Shown here: piece by piece, positions 33,947 to 44,790 of the stretch | Layout of the letters: each line of letters starts with the position of its first letter | Numbering within the stretch: the first letter of the stretch is position 1 | Made by a program: the position numbers and the translations under genes | DNA from: Numida meleagris | Lineage: Eukaryota; Chordata; Aves; Galliformes; Numididae | Length of the DNA stretch: 64,000 nucleotides | Assembly: GCF_002078875.1 (NCBI RefSeq) | Contig: NC_034409.1 | Span: forward strand, 61,085,244 to 61,149,243 | Direction of reading: 5' to 3' | Notes under the pieces: model-generated | Told to the model about the DNA's origin: nothing | What the model saw: the letters and a program-made list of their open reading frames with translations, nothing else | Databases searched by the model: none

Positions 33947-34007
33947 TTCCTTTTTCCTTTTCCTTTTTTTCCTTTTTTTTTTTTTCTTTTCCTTTTTCCT
34001 TTTCCTC
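33947..34007 (+). repeat. Polypyrimidine tract with (TTTTCC)-like units
   Basis: About 60 bases of almost pure T and C, with repeated TTTCC and TTTTTCC units and a T13 core. Starts about 360 bases after the B4GALNT3 exon 1 donor. Mirror-like pyrimidine tracts of this length can form triplex DNA. Confidence 0.8.
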
Positions 34008-34561
34008 CGCACTTGGAAGGTCGATCCGTGTGTTTATATAAACGTGGTTATTCCATCCATGCTGTATGCGTTTTCATGTTTGTCTGTTACACTCACAAGG
34101 CAGTTTTGAATAGCCCATGGTTGTGGGTGTTGTTTCCTAAATACAGGCAGTGGTTGGCACCGGTCCATGCAGTAGCAGTCTCCCCAGCACAGAGCTGCCA
34201 ATGCTGCTCAGCATCTTGGTCACTTCATCCAATTCTCATTCCCGTGGGTCAGCCTTGGTGTCAGCATTCAGGTTGTCAGCTCTGGCTGTGCAGGGAGCTC
34301 CATGGGTGTCTGCTCCCACAAAAGCCACCATGGGACCAGACCATCAGCAGGTCCATTTGTTCCCTGTTATCTGTGATCTTGAGGTTAAACCCATGTATTT
34401 ATTGTTCCAACCGTGGCAGAGGTCTGATTTTGGTGGCCAGAACGGATCCTATAGCTGTGATACTCTTTTTATGCATGGTGGAATTAGTTGGGATGGGGAA
34501 GATAGGCTGCACCATGAGCCTGTGCTGTGTGACACATTCCATGCCATGCAGATAGTCCTGC

Positions 34562-34771
34562 AGGTTGGATATTAGGAAAAAGTTCTCCAGAAGAGTGGTG
34601 ATGCATTGGAACAGGCTGCCCAGGGAGGTGGTGGAGTCACTGTCCCTGGAGGTGTAACCGTGTGGATGTGGCACTGAGAGACATGGTCAGTGGGCATGGT
34701 GGTAGTGGGTCTGTGGTTGGTCTTGATGATCTTGGAGATCTTTTCCAGTGTTATTCTGTGGTTCTATGATT
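34562..34771 (+). mobile_element. CR1 LINE 3' end
   Basis: GGTTGGATATTAGGAAAAAG, AACAGGCTGCCCAGGGAGGT, and the end TTCTGTGGTTCTATGATT. Sense in B4GALNT3 intron 1. Confidence 0.9.
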
Positions 34772-36132
34772 CCTGCTGCACCAGCCTGCCAACACCCCCA
34801 AACGTCCCCGGAAAAAAACTAAATATGAAGAGGGCTCCCGTGGTGCATCAAGGGAGAGAGCAGGGCCGCGAGGTATTAAAGCAATGGTGATAAGGGGAAA
34901 GGGCTGGGTGTGTGCAGGCACACAGTGAAGATGCTTGTACTGGTAGCAGTGCAAAGGGAGAGGAAGTAGGAGAAATGGACTGGGAGGTGAGAACAGGAGG
35001 AATGCACACAAGCAAGGAAGTGCTGTTATGCCCTGGATTCTTCCCCTCTGCCTTTAGGCAGGAACTACTCTTAGATCTTAGAAAATTCATCCTGTTTCAA
35101 GACTGAAACTGGAAACGGTGACACGACTGCGGTCCCCACCAACAAAAACAGAAGATGAGGAAAACAATTGTATTATATTCAAGTTCAGTAAAAAGTTGCA
35201 GGCTCTCCCAACCCACCATGGTTGCTGGTGGCACGAGGAGGGCAGGGTGCAGCCCCAGCAGGATCCTTGCAGCACCAGAGCGCTGGGCATTGGGGTCACG
35301 TTTCCCTGGCCTCCTGGGGAGCATCTTGGAAGCTGCCAGCAGGGCGGGGTTAATCCGTGACCTTCCCCACCCTTCTTCTCACCCTGTACCTCCAGAAGCC
35401 TGCTTTGTTTGAAAATAAATCTGGGGCTGGAATGAAAAACAACTGGTATTTGTTTTCTTTTGGTTGTTAGAACAAAATAGTGTGTTTTTTTTTTCTCTTG
35501 GGACTGGGGTGGCTGTGTTTGTGACCCTGCATGGTGGCTCTTTCCAGAGGTCCCGGAGAGCTGGCAGAGGAGGGGGTGATTCTCAGAGCAATTAATGCTT
35601 TTTTTCTCCTGTTTTTGCATTGTTTTCCTTCGTGCGTCCCAGGTGGGAGCCCTATGTAAGTCACAGCTGGGGACCAACCAAGAGCAGCCATCTCTAACGA
35701 CCTGATGCAACAACCTCCCCAGTTATTGCTGATAAAATACAAAGGCTGTTTACTTGGTAATTTTTCTGGGTAAAAGGCTACCAGGTTCCTTCCATGGGAG
35801 GGAGAAAGCTGTACAGCTTTTGGGCTTGGAAGGGAGCTAAGGGAGATCCATTTCCATCTCCTGTGTCTGTAATTGAGTTTTCTCCTTGCCTCCCAAAAAG
35901 CATTGTGGAACTGCCTATGAAGGGGTGGGTACGTGTGTACTCTCTACAGAGAGGTCCTCAGGCATGGCTGTTCTCCCCAGCTTCATGCCGCTCTTCTCCC
36001 AGGAGGTCAGTGTGGAGTGGGGGAAACAAATCTGCTGTGAGTGTAGAGTTAAGTGGTGCTTCAGAGCTGTGACCCTGACTGTCCTCCTCTTACGTATGTG
36101 CAATTCTGCTTTGCAACGAGTTAAGTACATTA

Positions 36133-36683
36133 ATCATAGAATCAAAGAATCAAATTACTAAGCTTGAAAAAGACCACTAAGATCATCTAGTCCAGCCCCC
36201 ACCCGTCCCCACCATGCCCACTAAACCATGTCCTCAGTGCCACTTCTGCACTGTTCTTGGAACACCTCCAGGGATGGTGACTCCACCACCACCCTGGACA
36301 GCCTGTTCCAGTGCATCACCACTCCTTCTGAGAAGAAATTTTTTCTAATATCCAACCTGAACCTCCCTGGTGCAACTTGAGGCCATTACCTCTTGTCCTG
36401 TTGCTGTTACGTGGGAGAAGAGGCTGACCCCACCTTGCCACAGCCTCCTTTCAGGCAGTTGTAGAGAGCAATAACGTCTCCCCTGAGCCTCCTCTTCTCC
36501 AGGCTGGACAATCCCAGTTCCCTCAGCTGCTCCCCATAAGACCTGTGCTCCAGACCCCTCACAGCTCTGTTGCCCTTCTCTGGACATGCTCCAGGGCCTC
36601 AATGTCTCTCATGTAGTGAAGGACTCAAAACTGAACACAGCACTCGAGGTGTGGCCTCCCCAGTGCCCAGTACAGAGGGAAAT
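36133..36683 (-). mobile_element. CR1 LINE 3' fragment
   Basis: Begins AATCATAGAATCAAAGAATC, then ATCATCTAGTCCAGCCCCC, ACAGCCTGTTCCAGTGCATC and CTCCAGGGCCTCAATGTC. Antisense, about 550 bases. Confidence 0.92.
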
Positions 36684-37387
36684 AAATAACATTGTTTGGA
36701 AGAGAATAAAGGACTTCAGAGAATCTACTGTAGTAATTGATACTTGGTGGTCATGTAGCATTGTATCACTGTGTGCTGGGAGATGGGCTGTGGGGTTCCT
36801 GGGGACAGACTGGAAAGAACTGGGTGAACAAGTGGGCCCTCAGGAGTAACACCTTCCTCTGAAGGTAACGCTGAAAGGACCAGCCACTCTGGTTAAAAAG
36901 AAAATAATTCCTTCAAATGTGACTGCATCAAGGTATCCCTAAATAAAAGAATATGTAGGGAAGCTGTAGTGGTAGGGCTGTTGTCTCCTGGACAGGCGAG
37001 TGCTGCTGTTGTTACTGGGAGGCATGCTTCTTGCTTTTATTTTTCTTTCCTTTTTTTTAATTGAGCATATTTGGCTGGCCTGCTGCTCAGTAGGTATTTA
37101 TAGGAATCTTAAATAAACATGTTTTCAGCTGAGGGAGGAAAACCAAGTAGGCTGATGTGAGCAGAAGATGGGCACAACTCTCCTCCCATGAGATGTGGCT
37201 TCTTGTCATCTGACACAAGTTGAAGCAGGCAGGATGCTGCCTCCCTGCCAAGGAACCCGGGTGCGTGTGGCTTGCACTGGCTGCCTCGCAGCGGGCTCTC
37301 AGTAGAAGTGCTTTTCCTGTCTCTGCTGGTTGCCACACAGCAAGCTTCACCCCACCAGTGAGTGCTGGAGACAGGGATCTCCTTTTT

Positions 37388-37543
37388 GGAATCATAGAAT
37401 CATTTGGGATGGAAAGGACCCTTAAAGGCCATCTGGTCCAATTTCCCTGCAATGAACAGGGACACCCGTGGATAGATCAAGTTGCTTAGAGCCCAATCCA
37501 GCCTGACCTTGGGTGTCTCCAGGGACAGGGCATCCACCAAGGA
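37388..37543 (-). mobile_element. CR1 LINE short 3' end
   Basis: GGAATCATAGAATCATTTGG through CCAGCCTGACCTTGGGTGTC. Antisense, truncated after about 155 bases. Confidence 0.9.
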
Positions 37544-38693
37544 CTGGTAGAGTGAATGGACAGTTGGGAAGGGAGGAAGCAACAGTGAAGCACGAACAGT
37601 GGGTCTGGAGCCTGAGTCCTATGCTCTGCTGCAGTGCTGTTGGCTTGGCAGCGCAGTCAAGGCAGTGGGCAAGGGCAGGAAGAGGTTTTCCAGAGATAAA
37701 ACCACGCTCCCTGTGGGAAGTGGGTTGGCAGGCCTGTGCAGAATCCCTCTTTGCTTTAAAACTTTGTGTCAACATCATAAAAGTGAATCCCTGAACAAGC
37801 TTAGAGACAAGGTCAGTCCCAGCCATTGCTCCACTGTCTGTTTTTTCTTCTGTGAAGGCTGTGCTATCTTGGGAGCCCCTAAATCACTTGCACTGATTTC
37901 CTTTATTGCAGGTGAGTGACGCTGAGCCAGGTTAGAGCAGGGTGTACAGGATTAGATGAAATTGCTGGGAGGTGCAGCTTGTAGAAGCAAGAGACTAAGG
38001 GGCCCTGCTTTAACCTGCTCCTCCTGGCTGCTCCAACCCACCCCTGCTCCTCCGCATTTCTGTGTTGTGTGTAAGCAATGCTGGGAGTATGTTGTCTTCC
38101 CACCTTCGCTTGTGACAGTCTCATTTCTAGGGTCTTGGGCTGCTGCTCTAATTCAGCAGCATGCAGTTCCTACATCTGAGGTGGGAAATAGGAGGGACTC
38201 AGGAGAAACCAGGGAGATGTGCTCGTAAAATTCAATTGGAACAATTCTCTTACGACAAAACTTTCCCTCCCCAATATGTGTGTCTTTAGTGTCCCTTTCC
38301 AGCTCTAGAAAATTGACTCCAGGTTATTACAGAGCAGCGTGAGTTACTTGAAACCTGTCTCGAGTCCTGGCAGGTGCATGTCGGTGTGTGAGGAGGCAGC
38401 TGGTGGAACACTGAAGTTGCTCAGTGTAATTCATCCACTTCTGTAGCCTCATTGCACCTATGCATAAGGCTGTGCACGCTCAGATATGCAGCTTTGTTCA
38501 CGGGCACACTGGCTGACTTTTGAAATTGCTCACACTCACACTTACTTGCCTGTGCATGCTCAGTATCGCTCTTTTGCATAGCTAATTGCACTGAAGGCTG
38601 CTGAGTGCCCGCAATGAGAGGTTCAAGCATGTGGTGCGCCATGGGTGGCCAAACCTTTGCTGTTTCCCTTTAGTGGGAAAGTCAAGCTAGATA

Positions 38694-38878
38694 CCTGCAC
38701 CTCTGCTCTGCGCTGGTGTGACCTCACCTGGAGTACTGCATCTGGATGTGGAGTCCTCAGTGCAGGAGAGATATGGACCTGTTGGAGCGCATCCAGAGGA
38801 GGCCCACAAAAATGATCCCAGGGATGGAACACCTCCCCTACCAGGACGGACTGAGTGCTGGGGCTGTTCAGCCTGTAC
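38694..38878 (+). mobile_element. CR1 LINE internal 3' fragment
   Basis: TGTGACCTCACCTGGAGTAC, AGAGGAGGCCCACAAAAATG and GGGCTGTTCAGCCTG. Sense, truncated on both ends. Confidence 0.85.
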
Positions 38879-40100
38879 CTTTGAGGACAGAAATGAGACA
38901 CTGGTTTGCAGGGACCTGCACCAGCACCGTTCCCCAAGGCACACCATGGGTTGGGAAAAGGCCGGCACTGCGGGCAGGGCAGGTTTTTCACTTGGAGGCA
39001 ATCGATTCCTTCCCATGCACGTACAGCAAGCAGCTCGTGAATCTGGCTTTTTCCACTTCTTGACGCAAAGTCAGGTCGGGATCTGACTCGTATGTAACCT
39101 CTTTCTGGAGCGGCGCCCAACGCCTGGCTCCCTGTGTGCTGAATGAGAGCTGTGAGTGTTTGCTCTCTTGGAACCTGGCCCACCATCTGCAAGTGATTTG
39201 GGGACTTTCTGGGGCCAGGCAAAGACTGTGTATTATCATTAGAAAGAACCTCTTGCACCACCCCTCTGACTACATATGTTACCTGTGACAGGTTTGTGTA
39301 GAGGCGTGCCAGCACAGTGCGTACTCCCGCACCACACCTTCCTGTCCTGTTGAATCAGGCTGTGAGGATGATTCAGATACCATGGAGCTGTGCCTTCATC
39401 TGTGTCTGCTCCACACCGTGTGCTTGGCAGAGGAACGCTATTGTCTTCTGGAGATGCATCTCTGCAGGTGGCTGGCATTGAACTGTCAGCACGAAGGCTC
39501 TGTCTTGTGCCTATCACCTGCGGGTTCAGGCAGATGTGGAGGCAGAGTGGTGCTTGGAGAGGTGATCGACATCTTTCATCTCCTGGTTTGGAATTACCAG
39601 TGTTTGCAAGACTGTGAAAAGCAGGATGTCTTCCTGGAGGCTCTATTGTAGGTCATGGCAGTAGGGATGGTGGGATGATAGAGTTCTTCCTCCTGTGTTT
39701 ACAGCGATTGCCTCAAGAATAGATGGAGTTCGTGTACTTGAAGTTTCCTTTTGCTGTTTTTTCTTGCTGTGCACTGATATTCCTTTTTTCAGACACTTCC
39801 CAATTCAACCACTTTTTTTTTTTTTTTCAGACCTGAGAAGTTGAGAAGGGCTTTCCAGAAAAGGAAATAAGCTGTCTTATTTAATGTGGGGATCTAAGAA
39901 AGACACATATAATGCCTTGGGTGGGAACAGGTGTGAACTTGGTCCATAGGTACTTCTGCTTTTTATGATCTGAGACATTCGTAGTCAGTGTGTTTAATCA
40001 GCCAAGCCAAAATACACCTCCAGCTTTGGGTCTTTGCAGTCTGAGCTCATCTCTTGTTCAGATTCCAAACTCATTTCTGAATGATTTCTGGAAGCTTTAA

Positions 40101-40138
40101 AGAAGAAGAAAAAACAAAAAACAACAACAACAAAAAAG
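40101..40138 (+). repeat. A-rich (GAA)/(CAA) low-complexity tract
   Basis: AGAAGAAGAAAAAACAAAAA followed by AACAACAACAAC units. Simple repeat in B4GALNT3 intron 1. Confidence 0.75.
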
Positions 40139-41914
40139 AGCCCAGTACACACCATCCAAAGCAGAAGAATAAAAGAAACCAGGTCTGTCTCTACTGACTT
40201 TGGCCAGGGTTTTGACCAGAGATTCCTCTGCATCTCTACCCAAGAAACTCCCCCATGCCATTTCAGCATGAGGCTTTGGTATTTCTGGGCTGGGAAGAGC
40301 CCTCTGCAGTTGGAGGTGTTAAGGTCATGTAGGGGAACATTGCTGTTAAGTCAATCAGCCCTCTCCAAAGACGCCACAAGAATCCATGTTGGCATCGGAA
40401 GTTATTTATATTAGCTACACTGAGCAACCAGACTCAGTTAGTCCCCGAGGTGCTGGATCACTTCAGACAATACAAAGATTGCCGGGTGGACCTGTGAGTC
40501 TCCCTTAAGCATCAGTGCTAGTCTCACAAATTCTGGTTTTATTTCCTCAGACTTAGTTATTTCAGTGTTCTATGACTATGTCCCATTTGAGATTTATTTA
40601 TTTTGAGGAAAAAGGAGTGAATGTGGCTTCTTCTCTCCTTTCTTTTAAGAATCTGGAGAAGCTGTCATCTGTTACTCTATATTGTACATTTATATGGCAA
40701 AAGTATTGCATGTTGTGCTATTCTTGCTTCTCTGTGTCACTGTTTTCCATAGCAGATGCAAACGGTGTCTCGGGTCTTCGCATCATACATGGGTTGGTTT
40801 TGTGCTGCCTGGTTTCCATCTCATCTACAAGTCCCCAGTGACCTTGATTTCAGACAGACTAAATATTCCTGGGTTTTGTTTCCAGTTGAGCAAAATATGA
40901 GCAGATGACAGCCAGCGCAACTCAGTAATGTAAAAACACTAAATACAGACCAGAGATGTAACTGCAAGGTTTTCCATAACAGGCATCTTGTACATTTTTA
41001 ACTTTCTTTTCCACCAGCCCGCTGGACTGTAGGTATCAGGAACTAGAAGGGTTACATGGAAGCCTGTTTTTCACTGAATTTTTGTAAATTCATGCATGTT
41101 AAACAGCAGTTCCTTGTCAGGTACTGTTACATCTTGTTTACCAGTAAAAACGTTAGATCTGTATCATCACCTGTTAGGCTGCAGAATTGCCTGGTAGAGC
41201 TCTCTTGAAAGGAAAATAATCTACGTCCACAATATGTGTATTTTTTCCTGCCATTTTAAATAAATACGCTTCTGCCTTGCTTCAAGGGGCCACTTATTTC
41301 CATGTCATTAGTGTGGGCTGTTTGACTTGGCCCACGTATGTGGTGCTGGCAGCTCTGACAGCTTCCTCAGCGCTGCTGTTTGTTTGAGCCTAGTTAAGCT
41401 GTCTCCAGCCCTTCTCGTAAATGCTTCACTTCCTAAATTAGTTTTATTTACATTATTTAATGTTGCTATCTGTAAAATTGCAGTAGTCCTGTCTGGTTGC
41501 TATTAACCCCATGTAGGCCACAGAACAAAACTTACTGAGGGCTGAGAATATCCTGCCCAGACCACCATGTACTAGTAGGCTCCCTGACCTGCTGGAGCAA
41601 CTCACTCCCAGCATCAGTGCTGGCTGCTGCAGCCTGTGGTTTGTTGTGAGCAGGCCAGCTGAGAGGCTTTAATTTGTTTTCAATCAAGACAGACCATTGT
41701 ATAATGTGCTGCTGTACCTCTGTTGCTTGTGCTAGCAAGTGCCTGCAACCCCTGTATCTCCCTTAGGCTTTTAGTCAGCCTGCAAAGTGGGCTTGTACTG
41801 CAAAAGAACCAATGTGTTGGCTGTAGATCGCAGAATTAGTGCTTATTCTCAAAATATTGAATATTATCCGTTTAGTTTTCAGTTTTTCAGTTGAAATTCC
41901 AGCTCTGTGCCTAT

Positions 41915-42003
41915 AGGATGTTTTAGCTCAGCAGGCCTGTTTGGAGCCAGGAGTTGGACTCGATGACCCTTATGGCCCCCTTCTAACTTGGGATATTATA
42001 TGA
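41915..42003 (+). mobile_element. CR1-like LINE 3' tail
   Basis: GAGTTGGACTCGATGACCCT, TATGGCCCCCTTCTAACTT and a terminal ATATTATATGA resemble a diverged CR1 end. Only about 90 bases, so the subfamily is uncertain. Confidence 0.65.
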
Positions 42004-44463
42004 ATAGGCCATTTTTTCAAGCATTTATAATTTTTCCTTTCATTTTTTATTTTTCTTTTTACCATGTAGGTTATTTAGACTCTCTTGCTTCAGCCTGGCA
42101 AATCCAACTTCTCCAGAGCCTTGGATGATGCCTCTGTAGTATCGGCCCCCTAGAGCAAATATCCCTGTGGATTTAAGTTCATCCAGGTCCTAGGAAGAAC
42201 TTCAGGGCCAAACACAGTCCTAGTGGTAGTTTGTGGAAAAAAGTTTTGCCCAGTTCACTTGTTTTCCAGACCACTCTGTGAGCACCTCAAGCATCAGAAA
42301 TTCTTCGGTGTTGGCCATGATTCTCCTTTCCCCTCACGGACAAAATTCTCTTTACAAAGGTGTTTAATTCTTCAAGGCCTACACAAGCATATGGGCTGAG
42401 GGAATTTGCTCTGTTGCCTCTTCCTGTGCTGACCTGGCTCCATTGTTGACTCCCAGGGCAGTTCTTGGTCCTGCTCTTTCACATCCACTCCCTTGAGGAA
42501 GAAAGAGTGTTTTCAGTGTGCAAGGTGAAGGACATTCGCAATTGCTCTGTGCTAAGCTACACTGGAAACTTTTTTATCCTCTGATAGACATGTTCTGTTT
42601 CTGTCTCTGTTGTTTTGGTCTCCTGCCTCTTCAGGGAATGAGCTGTGCTTTGTGACACCAGGGTTTGACAGGCTGTAACCTTGGTAGTGGGTGTTCTTTT
42701 TCCCCCAGTTAATAGCTGCAGCCCTTCGTGTGTATTTACTTGTCTGTCAGTCACCTGCTCCAGCAGTGGAGCTGAGATGGCCATCACTCAACCTGAATTT
42801 CATTTACCTTTTCTGCCCATGGCTTTCCAACCATGTTTCTCTGTAGCTGGCATGATGCTGCTCACCTGTGTTGCTGTGCACTACCTTTTTCATGTAACTC
42901 TGTTTTGATTAGGTATCACGCATAGAGACATTGAGGAGGGGAAAGAAATGTTTCAGTGTCTTGCAGCCCGTGCAGAAGTAGAGGAAGAAAGAAATCTGAA
43001 AGATGAGTAAAGCAGGACAGAAGCAGCAGTATTTGGGAAGGCAGGCAATGGGAAATATTTCACAAAGAGGAAGCCAGAAATGGGGCACAGTGAGATGAGT
43101 GTTGAAGCAGAGTGGTCAGAAAATGTTGGTGGCCACCCAAAAGTGGTGGGTGACAAAGAACTGAAGTCTGAATTAGAAGTAAATGCTTGGGATTTCAGTG
43201 GAGCAGAGGCTGGGATTGGCGGTGTCGGGTGCGGAGATCAAAAAGAGAAGAGATGAAAGGAGGGGTTAGAGGGTACAGGGTAAACTGCTGACTCTGAGTT
43301 TTAAAAAGGAAAATGCAGGGGTAATAATGACAGATGCTGGTGGGGACTGTAAGCAACTCTGTCTAGGTGGCCAAGAGCATGCTTGGTATCACAGGGGCGT
43401 TTGATGCCTTGAAAATTGGTACCATGGTGGCTTTTGACTGCAGCTGTGCCTGCCAAGACATCTGGTTTCCCTGTACTGAGTGTGGTGCTCTGTGCTGCAC
43501 TGCTCTGCATCACTTGCAGAGTGTGGTTACCTGCTTCATCCTGGGTGCCTTGCAAATGCTCAGAACTCTGTAAATATGTGTAACACATGGGATCCTGTCA
43601 TGGGTTTGGGATTTTTAGCCCTCTGGGCAGCAGGCGAGCTCCAGCAGCAGGTCTCCGGGGAGCTGTGATGTGGCCTTGCTCCGTCCCCCGCCCGCCATGG
43701 TTTATATTTAGCTGGCAGAGTGCGGGCTGTTTGAAGGCAGCATCTCCAACCCTCACCTCGGTGCTGCCCAGCTTTCCGCAGTTCTCCAGCTGCCTGGGTG
43801 GAGAGCTGGAGGCTAAAATTAGCAGGGAGCTTTGCTCTTGCCAAATGCCGTGTCTGACCCAGCCAGGCCTGGCAAGGGGGAGAGGAGTGCAGCCCTAAAT
43901 CGCTCCGTGCAGAGCAGCAGGCCTGCTGCTGGCCTGGTGCCGGGCCTGGTGCCTCAGGGTGCCACTGAGGGGGTGCTGGAGTGGCCAGGAGGAAATCCTT
44001 ATTCTCAGAGCTCTGCTTCTTTCTCTGCCTCTCTTTGAATACATAAACAGGCTGGGAGGCCAGGTTCTGCTCCTGGATGACTCCTTGCTCAGGGAGAAGT
44101 TTTCTGGGCAGATGTGGGGATTGGCTGCTGTAATAGAACTATTTCAGCGCTCCCACCCCACCAGAAGTAGCTGCTGAGGAATTTGCTGTCCTCAGTAGCA
44201 CCCGCCATAAATGAGCACTTTGTCTTCTTGTGGCTGCTGAGGGGGCTGTGGTCTGGTGGTTACAGCCCCACTTTGGGGGAATGGGGTGCTGCTGACTAGC
44301 TGAAGCTCCAGGACAAGGCCCTTCAGTGGTCTGTACCTCTGTGCATGTCAGCTGTGATGCTGATGGCAACAGTTACTTATCCTTTTGAAACACTTGATCT
44401 CTGTGAAGGCAGAGCATTAATTGGGCTGCCATTGACTCCAGTGCAAGGGGAAAGCACATTCAC

Positions 44464-44790
44464 AGAATTACAGAATCAGTGAGGTTGGAAAGACCACTGA
44501 GATCGTCTAGTCCAATCATCAAACCATCACCACCATACCACTGAATCATGTCACCCAGTGTGGCATCTTAACCTTTTCTTGAAAACCTCCAGGGATGGTG
44601 ACTCCACTTGGGCAGCCTGTTCCAGTGCCTCATCACTTTTTCTGAGAAGAAATTTTTCCTAATAACCAGCTTGAACCTCTCTTGGAGCAACTTAAAGCCA
44701 TTACCTCTCATCCTGTCACTGTTACCTGGGAGCAGAGGCCAATCCACACCTTGCTACAACCTCCTTTGGGGTAGTTGTAGGGACTACATT
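44464..44790 (-). mobile_element. CR1 LINE 3' fragment
   Basis: AGAATTACAGAATCAGTGAG, ACTGAGATCGTCTAGTCCAA, GGGCAGCCTGTTCCAGTGCC and TCATCCTGTCACTGTTACCT. Antisense, about 330 bases. Confidence 0.9.

Noticed and set aside
32832..34555. Long ORFs (up to 294 codons) around 33 kb on both strands
   Set aside because: They bridge the 185-base N run, CR1 sequence and the pyrimidine tract (giving Lys- or Phe-rich artefacts). Only the 33469-33586 membrane-anchor exon is credible.
35087..35713. 208-codon minus-strand ORF
   Set aside because: No recognisable domain, no splice-site or promoter context, low-complexity segments (SSSSVF, KKGGEGHG). Treated as a chance open frame inside the intron.
36780..36849. 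DWKELGEQ-like reading as a possible B4GALNT3 exon 2
   Set aside because: Only a superficial WKEL resemblance to the family's WREL; no matching flanking residues and no consistent donor.
38623..39315. 230-codon minus-strand ORF
   Set aside because: It runs antisense through the CR1 fragment at 38694-38878, so it is not a single evolved coding sequence; no domain recognised.
43560..44369. Cluster of overlapping ORFs near 43.6-44.4 kb
   Set aside because: GC-rich local composition explains them; no domain, no splice context, no agreement between strands.
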